Assembly: GCA_003517915.1 (NCBI GenBank)
Contig: DOZQ01000266.1
Location: forward strand, 12,344 to 18,377
Length of the DNA: 6,034 bases
From: Oscillospiraceae bacterium
GTDB taxonomy: Bacteria; Bacillota; Clostridia; Oscillospirales; Acutalibacteraceae
Direction of reading: 5' to 3'
Part shown: positions 1 through 4,442 of the stretch, in pieces
Position numbering within the stretch: position 1 is the first letter of the stretch
Layout: each line of letters begins with the position of its first letter
Notes under the pieces: generated by a model
Database searches by the model: none
Seen by the model: the letters and a program-made list of their open reading frames with translations, nothing else
What the model was told of the DNA's origin: nothing
Made by a program: the position numbers and the translations under genes

Positions 1-184
1 ATCCCAGCATGATGATCAGCATATCAAGCACACTCAGTTTCCGCCGCCGCCCGCCTTTTTTGCGCATTTCCTCATATGCACCTTCCAATATGGCAAGCAT
101 AGCGTCAAAGGTCGCTTTGTGTACGCCTAACAGTACTTGATATTTTTCTTCAGCAAGAGTTGCTATCCTTTTTTTGTTATCCAT
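1..184 (-). CDS. IS5-family-like transposase, N-terminal part (runs off left edge)
   Basis: The minus-strand frame from ATG at 184 stays open for 61 codons to the window edge. It begins MDNKKRIATLAEEKYQ and continues with LLGVHKATFDAML, then a basic GGRRRKL stretch, then LSVLDMLIIMLG. This matches the N-terminal helix-turn-helix region that precedes the DDE catalytic domain in IS5-type transposases (the HTH_Tnp_4 plus DDE_Tnp_4 arrangement). It would bind the element's ends and cut and join DNA. No catalytic residue lies inside the window, so intactness is unknown; many such elements make the full enzyme by frameshifting between two frames. There is no ribosome site before the ATG, which lies only 6 bases after a consensus -10 box. 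The frame stays open upstream for 13 further codons before a stop, with no ATG, GTG or TTG in that stretch, so ATG 184 is the best start. Confidence 0.75.
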   Translation of the reverse strand, partial: MDNKKRIATLAEEKYQVLLGVHKATFDAMLAILEGAYEEMRKKGGRRRKLSVLDMLIIMLG

Positions 185-190
185 ATCTGG

Positions 191-219
191 ATTATATCGG
201 ATTTTTTCATATTTAGCAA
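191..219 (-). promoter_or_regulatory. Transposase promoter, probably giving a leaderless mRNA
   Basis: On the minus strand TTGCTA (214-219) is followed by a 17-base spacer and a perfect TATAAT (191-196). Transcription should begin at or within a base or two of the ATG at 184, so the message would have little or no 5' leader and no Shine-Dalgarno site. That fits the low expression usual for transposases. Box match and spacing are seen directly; the start point is inferred. Confidence 0.6.
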
Positions 220-278
220 GGTTTTAGGACAAGTCTACTATATACAATTATAGAGTAACATTGCTTAATTTACAAGAA

Positions 279-470
279 TCAACTACCCAACCTGTCAAAG
301 AACGCGGAGTCAATCTGGTTATATTCGTTGACTACAAGCGCGACTTCGTTTTGCGCTTTGGGCGAGCGGCTTCCTTCGCCTACAAGATCGTACAGAGACA
401 AAATCAGCTCCTCATTGTCCGTGACCTCCTGCCAGTACAGCTTTTTACTTTCGGTTGATGATGTCCGTAT
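279..470 (-). pseudogene. C-terminal coding remnant of an unidentified protein
   Basis: A minus-strand frame, open from just after a TAG (471-473) to a TGA at 279-281, gives 63 residues of convincing protein composition, with segments LYWQEVTDNEELILSLYDL and NEVALVVNEYNQIDSAFFDR. It has no start codon with a ribosome site, so it looks like the tail of a longer gene that lost its front or suffered a frameshift. Immediately upstream a different frame ends in RIDTDIINRK at a TAA just where this frame becomes protein-like, which would suit a one-base indel. I do not recognise the family. The remnant ends about 40 bases before the insertion sequence, so that element did not remove its C-terminus. 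It could instead be a chance open frame, though the mirrored plus-strand frame looks much less like protein. Confidence 0.4.
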
Positions 471-581
471 CTATGCGAATATTCAAAAGGCTATTTTGTG
501 AGAAGGGTAACCCTCTTATGAATATTTCATGGGTTTGTTTGTGGTTCTGCCATCGGAAATAATTTTTGTGCTGCAAAAACC

Positions 582-618
582 AATAAAATGACGCTCGTAC
601 GGTGCATTACGAGCGTCA
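582..618 (-). terminator. Rho-independent terminator reading leftward
   Basis: A perfect 11-bp stem, TGACGCTCGTA (589-599) with TACGAGCGTCA (608-618), encloses an 8-base loop. On the minus strand the stem is followed by TTTTATTGGTTTTT, a fair U-tract; on the plus strand the stem is followed by GACAAAAACAG, without a U-run. It therefore stops leftward transcription. No minus-strand gene is visible just upstream of it (619-840), so it may be left over from a lost gene or insulate the divergent region. Confidence 0.65.
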
Positions 619-719
619 GACAAAAACAGTTATATTTTTTAATTTATGGATTTGATGTCACATTAAGACTAAATGCAAGCTCTTTTTGCGTAGCATTTGT
701 CAATTATAAACACTTTTTT

Positions 720-744
720 GAAGGTTCGAGTCCTTCAACCCGGA
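720..744 (+). other. tRNA 3'-end fragment (T-arm plus acceptor strand), probable attachment-site scar
   Basis: GAAGG (720-724), TTCGAGT (725-731) and CCTTC (732-736) form an exact tRNA T-arm: a 5-bp stem with a 7-base loop fitting TTCRANY. AACCCGG (737-743) and A (744) sit where the 3' acceptor strand and discriminator base belong. The expected 5' partner CCGGGTT and the D- and anticodon arms are absent upstream, where the sequence is a run of T and AT-rich. CCA is not encoded (CTG follows). Integrative elements that use tRNA genes leave such 3'-end copies at one junction. Which tRNA is uncertain. A chance match is possible but the fit is good over 17 consecutive T-arm bases. Confidence 0.45.
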
Positions 745-762
745 CTGTGACAGACATCTGCC

Positions 763-772
763 TCGATATCGA
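763..772. repeat. Perfect 10-base palindrome TCGATATCGA
   Basis: The palindrome lies about 115 bases before the Fic start codon. It contains TATCGA, as do the arms of the inverted repeat at the end of the Fic gene (1977-1997). It could be an operator or recombinase site, but nothing beyond the symmetry supports that. Confidence 0.2.
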
Positions 773-843
773 TTACATATTTTGATATTTATAGCTTTGC
801 TTTAATATAGATGGAATATCTCATATCATATTTCGATGCTTCA

Positions 844-852
844 TGGTATACT
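844..852 (+). promoter_or_regulatory. Extended -10 promoter of the Fic-recombinase operon
   Basis: TGGTATACT fits the extended -10 form TGN-TATAAT with one mismatch. The expected start is near 859, giving a leader of about 29 bases before the ATG at 888. The -35 position (824-829, TATCAT) is weak, as often with extended -10 promoters. An alternative is TTGATA (782-787) with TATAGA (806-811) at 18-base spacing. The extended box overlaps an in-frame ATG at 843, which argues against that codon as the start. Confidence 0.4.
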
Positions 853-877
853 TGAATAAAGATTTCATTTTCTATTC

Positions 878-881
878 GAGG
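878..881 (+). promoter_or_regulatory. Ribosome binding site that fixes the Fic start at 888
   Basis: GAGG lies 6 bases before ATG 888. The upstream in-frame ATG at 843 has no purine-rich site before it and overlaps the predicted promoter. The protein is therefore taken as 375 residues, not 390. Confidence 0.6.
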
Positions 882-887
882 TGCCGA

Positions 888-2015
888 ATGTCTGTGTATA
901 CAGGGGAATACTTCAAGCATGTCAGTGACGACGCTCTCCGCGCTGTCTATTATACCTTTACGCCCAAACCATTGACCGGCGGCGACCACTATTCTATTGA
1001 TGAAGAATTGTGTGCCTTGCTTGTTGAGACGCATAGAGCTTTAGGTGTTCTTGAAGGCATGTCTATGTATATCGCAGACAACGAGATCATCCGAGAGCTG
1101 ATGTTGCTGCAAGAATGCCATTATTCCCGCCAAATTGATTATGAGGATTCTGATCTTCATTCCTTGCTGAAAGCCCGAGGGAACGGCAGGGATTTTAGCG
1201 CTATTAAAAACATGATGAACGCCTATCGACAGTCTGTTGAATTTCCGGTTGCTATCGGCGCCTTATCTGCCGTTTGCCGCACCGCCTTACACGGCGCAGA
1301 ATCAACGGAGGATGTCGATATCCGAAGCAATCCCATCTTTATTACAAAGGCGGTTACAAATCTTCGGCAGTATAATCCGACAGCGCCTAAAGATATTCGT
1401 CCATCCCTGATCGACATCGCTCAATATTGGAAACAGGATAATTCAGATGTTTTGGTCAAGGCAGCATTGGCGCATTATCAGTTTGAAATGATTCATCCTT
1501 TTGACTGCTATAACGGGATTGTGGGACGCATACTGATATCAAAAGCTCTGTTGAGTAGTCATCTTAACGCAAGCCACTTCCTCTGCCCCTCGCTGTCTTT
1601 GTACAATGCGAAGAATGACTATTTTGGTATCCTTGCATCAACACAGAGAAGCGGCGGATATTTGCTTTGGATCAAATTTTTTATCCGATCCATACTCGAT
1701 GCGGCAAAACGAGCAAGCGGGCAAATTCAAGACTATCAGCGCATAACACAGTATGATAAAGAAAAAATCCGAGCGCATAAGGCGTCCACCGAGAATACGC
1801 TATTGCTCTACGATTATTTTAAGGAATATCTGGTGTCCGGAATCCCTCGTCCCGCTGAGGTATTGCACCTGACCCACGCTACTGTGTCAAATGCGATTAA
1901 ACTGTTACAAGAGTCAGGGATTCTAAGGCAAAGTTCCATCGGCTCACGCAACCGGACTTTTATGTATTCAGAACTGATCGATATTCTTTCTATCGATACC
2001 GAATCAAGATACTGA
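888..2015 (+). CDS. Fic-fold protein with degenerate active site and C-terminal winged helix
   Basis: Fic enzymes usually move AMP (or a related group) from ATP to a protein hydroxyl. Here residues 1-110 resemble the Fic N-terminal domain (IDEELCALLVETHRALGVLEG at about 37-57), residues 111-270 the Fic core, and residues 300-375 a winged-helix DNA-binding tail (PRPAEVLHLTHATVSNAIKLL). The active-site motif, normally HPFx(D/E)GNGRxGR, reads HPFDCYNGIVGR at 203-214: His203, Asn209 and Arg214 remain, but the metal-binding acid is Cys207 (an Asp sits one place earlier), Gly is Tyr208 and the first Arg is Ile211. The N-terminal inhibitory motif, usually (S/T)xxxE(G/N), reads SRQIDY at 80-85, with Asp and Tyr replacing Glu and Gly. 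Both halves of the normal on/off pair are thus altered, suggesting changed chemistry or a non-catalytic, perhaps regulatory, protein. It is cotranscribed with the recombinase 17 bases downstream. Length (375) is normal for this Fic class. Fold certain; activity unknown. Confidence 0.85.
   Translation: MSVYTGEYFKHVSDDALRAVYYTFTPKPLTGGDHYSIDEELCALLVETHRALGVLEGMSMYIADNEIIRELMLLQECHYSRQIDYEDSDLHSLLKARGNGRDFSAIKNMMNAYRQSVEFPVAIGALSAVCRTALHGAESTEDVDIRSNPIFITKAVTNLRQYNPTAPKDIRPSLIDIAQYWKQDNSDVLVKAALAHYQFEMIHPFDCYNGIVGRILISKALLSSHLNASHFLCPSLSLYNAKNDYFGILASTQRSGGYLLWIKFFIRSILDAAKRASGQIQDYQRITQYDKEKIRAHKASTENTLLLYDYFKEYLVSGIPRPAEVLHLTHATVSNAIKLLQESGILRQSSIGSRNRTFMYSELIDILSIDTESRY
1977..1997. repeat. 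Inverted repeat at the 3' end of the Fic gene
   Basis: ATCGATA (1977-1983) and TATCGAT (1991-1997) form a 7-bp stem with a 7-base loop, inside the Fic C-terminus and 35 bases before the recombinase start. It may be an RNA hairpin affecting recombinase translation, or a protein-binding site. There is no U-run, so it is not a terminator. Chance is possible. Confidence 0.25.
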
Positions 2016-2020
2016 TAACA

Positions 2021-2026
2021 GAGGAG
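2021..2026 (+). promoter_or_regulatory. Ribosome binding site supporting a GTG start
   Basis: GAGGAG lies 6 bases before GTG 2033 and within the 17-base gap after the Fic stop. It decides the start of the recombinase, which has no ATG near its N-terminus. Confidence 0.65.
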
Positions 2027-2032
2027 ATATAG

Positions 2033-3595
2033 GTGGCACGTAAAAGCCGAAAACAAAATGATCGTGGCGTGCCCGTAGACGGAAGCAACTCTGCTGTTGC
2101 GTTTGCCGCCGGTTATGTACGCTTGTCTGTAACAGATCGAGACCACAAGGGCAACTCTATTGAAACCCAAAAGCATATGATACAGCGTTACATTGATGAA
2201 CATTCGGAACTTAGGCTTTACGAAATGTATGTAGATGATGGAATATCGGGTTCAACCTTAGAGCGGCCAGCCTTTTCAAGAATGATAAAGGACGCGGAAT
2301 CCGGACGTTTCCGATATATCATAGTAAAAGACGCATCGAGATTTTCGAGAAACGTGATAGACACGGGATACTATGTTGAGCAATATTTACCGTCTATCGG
2401 TATTGGGTTTATCTCCATCGGTGACGAATATGATTCCACCAAGAATCCGAACGGTATATCTTTTATTTTTCGGAATGTCGTTAATGAAGCGTATTCAATC
2501 GACACCCGAAAAAAGATAACGACTGTATTACGTCACCTTATGCGGGAAGGCAGCTATATTGGCGGCAGACCGCCATTTGGATATTTGAAATCCCTGGGAC
2601 AAAGACACCAACTGGTTGTGGATGAACCTGCCGCTCAAACTGTACGTCGCATTTTTCAAATGGCGGCGAATGGTGAAACGGTATCTTCAATAGTCCGGTC
2701 GTTGAATAAGGATAAGGTTATGACGCCAAGCCAACACCGGTTTAGACAAGGGATGATTCGAGACGTTGGTTTGGTCAGCAACATATGGCGAAGGGGAACA
2801 ATATCCAAAATTCTTTCCGATGAAGTTTATCTGGGAAACATGGTGCAAGGCAAGACAAAAGTCCTGAATCATCGGCAGCACAGAATTCCCTCTGTTGCGT
2901 GGATACGGGCAGAGAATACACATCGGCCGATCATCACCAGAGAGCTTTATGATGCCGCTCAGAGTGGACGCCGCATCCTAGATTGCTGCGATGACAAGAA
3001 GCCGCACAATGTTTATTCCCCCAATCTATTCAGAGGGAAAATATTCTGCGCTTGCTGCGGCGGCAGAATGGATCGGAAGCAGAACCATGACAGCTATGCC
3101 TATCGTTGCACGGCGCATTATGGAGTATCTGATAAAGACTGCGGTGTGCACATTGGTGAAGATCATCTTATGAAGATGGTATCCGATTCATTTATCCGTT
3201 ACGCTAAAGAATTACCAGAAGAACCGCCCGCGCCGTTAGACAAACGGGCTGTTCAGTCCGAGCTGGCAAGATTGCAGATAGAGATGTCTTCTTTTGATGA
3301 TACTACCAAAGAACTGTACGAAAATCGTATGGATGGTAACATTGCCAAGCAAGAATACGATAAGCTCAGAAAAGCGAATCAACAAGCGCAGACCCTGCAT
3401 ATGCAGCGGATGGCTGAATTGTCACGGCAGCAAACGGAGCAAAGGATTGTAGAAGCTGAGTGGCTGGAACTGAAAAACACATTGCATGGATTTCAAAAGT
3501 CGCTACTGCTAACACAAGAACTCATTGATAAATGGATCGAGCGAGTTGGGGTTGGGGCAGGCGATCAGATCTATGTTGAATTTGTAGTGCTTTGA
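2033..3595 (+). CDS. Large serine recombinase (site-specific integrase/excisionase)
   Basis: It cuts and rejoins DNA at attachment sites through a covalent phosphoserine link, in the manner of phage integrases and Tn4451 TnpX. Domains in order: resolvase catalytic domain at about 24-165 with nucleophile Ser32 in AGYVRLS, then DDGISGSTLERPAF and KDASRFSRN carrying the conserved arginines; recombinase DNA-binding domain at about 175-315 with GGRPPFGYL and ISKILSDEVYLGNMVQGK; zinc ribbon at about 333-375 with Cys339, Cys342, Cys359 and Cys370; then a Glu/Gln/Lys-rich coiled coil at about 403-495, as used by this class to control direction. Length of 520 is in the usual range and all key residues seem present, so it is probably active. 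GTG start, ribosome site at 2021-2026. It shares an operon with the Fic gene. Its attachment sites are not evident; the tRNA fragment upstream is more typical of tyrosine integrases. It could drive element movement or a local DNA inversion. Confidence 0.92.
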   Translation: MARKSRKQNDRGVPVDGSNSAVAFAAGYVRLSVTDRDHKGNSIETQKHMIQRYIDEHSELRLYEMYVDDGISGSTLERPAFSRMIKDAESGRFRYIIVKDASRFSRNVIDTGYYVEQYLPSIGIGFISIGDEYDSTKNPNGISFIFRNVVNEAYSIDTRKKITTVLRHLMREGSYIGGRPPFGYLKSLGQRHQLVVDEPAAQTVRRIFQMAANGETVSSIVRSLNKDKVMTPSQHRFRQGMIRDVGLVSNIWRRGTISKILSDEVYLGNMVQGKTKVLNHRQHRIPSVAWIRAENTHRPIITRELYDAAQSGRRILDCCDDKKPHNVYSPNLFRGKIFCACCGGRMDRKQNHDSYAYRCTAHYGVSDKDCGVHIGEDHLMKMVSDSFIRYAKELPEEPPAPLDKRAVQSELARLQIEMSSFDDTTKELYENRMDGNIAKQEYDKLRKANQQAQTLHMQRMAELSRQQTEQRIVEAEWLELKNTLHGFQKSLLLTQELIDKWIERVGVGAGDQIYVEFVVL

Positions 3596-3617
3596 GATAC
3601 TACGATGCTTAGAGACA

Positions 3618-3626
3618 TGATATAAT
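3618..3626 (+). promoter_or_regulatory. Extended -10 promoter of the MG-protein/QueC-TIR operon
   Basis: TGATATAAT matches TGN-TATAAT perfectly. Transcription is expected near 3633, about 30 bases before the ATG at 3663, which leaves room for the ribosome site. The -35 region (3598-3603) is poor; TTGAGA at 3592-3597 is too far (23 bases). The box shows the downstream pair can be expressed apart from the recombinase gene, which ends 22 bases earlier. Confidence 0.55.
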
Positions 3627-3646
3627 AAATAACACGAATCTAACTT

Positions 3647-3655
3647 GGGAGGAGG
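3647..3655 (+). promoter_or_regulatory. Strong ribosome binding site that fixes a Met-Gly N-terminus
   Basis: GGGAGGAGG ends 7 bases before ATG 3663, ideal spacing. An in-frame TTG at 3645 would overlap this site, and the next ATG (3672) is 16 bases away. The protein therefore begins Met-Gly-His-Met, which matters for the proposed N-terminal modification. Confidence 0.8.
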
Positions 3656-3662
3656 TCGTAAT

Positions 3663-4442
3663 ATGGGGCATATGCGGATAGGCTTTTTACCAAGAAGCAA
3701 ACAGTGGAACGAAATTGTCAATCAACTATCACTGTTTGGCGGAGATCCAACTGACGTACACCGGATTGCCGAGGCAACACTGTCAGCCATTCAAAATAAT
3801 TACAAGAAACTACCAGATGATGAGTCTATAATCAAGGCTGTGAGATTCCTTGCGATTCTTTCTTATTCTGCAAATCAAAGCGATCAGGAAAACTTCCTCA
3901 ACAAGAATGGTTATTCTGTAGATAGTGGTATGACGTTGTTTTCAATTCTATCGAGTGCGCAACAGTATATCAGTACAGAAACCGGATCGCTTGAAGTTAA
4001 TAAAATGGCACGCGATGCTGCAATGAAAGCAGTTATGGTTTATCATGACGCTCACAAAAGTAATCAAACAACGCTGTTCAGTGACGAAACAGAAAATACC
4101 TGGCGTTCTACTGGAACTGGTGCGGCATTTTGCGAGCTTGCGCGGACGTTTGTTGCAGAGTTTACCGACCGACAGCTTCGCTACTGTATAGAGCGCGAGG
4201 CTCCAAGAGTAATTAATGACCTCGGATTATTGAGATCGTTTAGTGAAACCTTATCCTCACAATCGACGGCAATATCAAATCATGCACTTGACACATCGAA
4301 ACTTATGCAATCTTGGGCGGCCGGTTGGTACAATAATAATTCAATATCCTCACTTCCATCAGATGTACAAGTGCGTCAATTCGTGGATTTCTCTTTCCGA
4401 AAAATGAGAGAGGAATTCAGGAGGGAGGTTGACGGTCAATGA
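3663..4442 (+). CDS. Uncharacterised MG-starting partner of a QueC-like/TIR protein
   Basis: The 259-residue product begins MGHMRIGFLPRSKQWNEIV. It has no signal peptide, membrane segment or catalytic motif I can see and reads as mostly helical and cytoplasmic: helices at about 28-50, 53-70, 112-130, 153-180 and 235-255, with a low-complexity loop at 133-152. Aromatic and basic patches ELARTFVAEFTDRQLRYCIE (158-177) and SWAAGWYNN (217-225) are the most motif-like parts; I have a weak memory of similar proteins beginning MG-x-MR, unnamed, but cannot verify it. Its stop overlaps the start of the QueC-TIR gene (ATGA), so the two are translationally coupled and probably partners in near-equal amounts. 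Methionine removal before Gly2 would expose a glycine, the kind of N-terminus reported for the target of QueC-like enzymes in type IV CBASS. QatB, which accompanies QatC, also starts MG as I recall, but I see no convincing wider similarity. The role as modified sensor or adaptor is inference. Confidence 0.8.
   Translation: MGHMRIGFLPRSKQWNEIVNQLSLFGGDPTDVHRIAEATLSAIQNNYKKLPDDESIIKAVRFLAILSYSANQSDQENFLNKNGYSVDSGMTLFSILSSAQQYISTETGSLEVNKMARDAAMKAVMVYHDAHKSNQTTLFSDETENTWRSTGTGAAFCELARTFVAEFTDRQLRYCIEREAPRVINDLGLLRSFSETLSSQSTAISNHALDTSKLMQSWAAGWYNNNSISSLPSDVQVRQFVDFSFRKMREEFRREVDGQ

Larger units (their letters stand above)
1..236 (-). mobile_element. Insertion sequence, IS5-family-like, one end only
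   Basis: This is the 5' end of an insertion sequence that continues beyond the left edge. It holds the transposase start and its promoter. The outer end is placed near 235-240, where the minus strand reads AGACTTGTCC, a terminus style I associate with IS5-family elements. The exact end and any target duplication cannot be fixed because the other terminal repeat is outside the window. Assignment rests on the encoded protein rather than on a matched inverted repeat. Confidence 0.6.
237..843. other. Gene-poor stretch between the insertion sequence and the Fic gene
   Basis: No intact gene with a start and ribosome site is visible on either strand. The stretch holds the minus-strand coding remnant (279-470), the hairpin terminator (582-618), the tRNA 3'-end fragment (720-744), a 10-base palindrome (763-772) and AT-rich DNA leading into the Fic promoter. 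Open frames of about 65 codons on the plus strand at 261-458 and 588-785 lack ribosome sites and protein-like composition. The mixture looks like a junction built from several past insertions. Confidence 0.6.

Noticed and set aside
645..744. Complete tRNA gene
   Set aside because: Only the T-arm and 3' acceptor strand fit; there is no matching 5' acceptor strand, D-arm or anticodon arm.
261..785. Two plus-strand open frames of 65 codons (261-458 and 588-785)
   Set aside because: There is no ribosome site and composition is unlike protein; the first mirrors the minus-strand remnant and the second runs through the hairpin and tRNA fragment.
843..887. Fic start at ATG 843, giving 390 residues
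   Set aside because: There is no ribosome site, the codon overlaps the likely -10 box, and the 15 extra residues do not look like the family. ATG 888 has GAGG at 6 bases.
1814..2203. Minus-strand frame of 129 codons
   Set aside because: It lies antisense across the end of the Fic gene and the start of the recombinase, both well supported, and has no ribosome site or family resemblance.
3580..3605. Terminator after the recombinase
   Set aside because: GTAGT and ACTAC could pair, but the stem is only 5 bp with a 10-base loop and no U-run. Read-through into the next operon is possible.
3645..3662. TTG start upstream of the MG protein
   Set aside because: The codons would translate the ribosome site itself (LGGGRN). 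ATG 3663 has ideal spacing.
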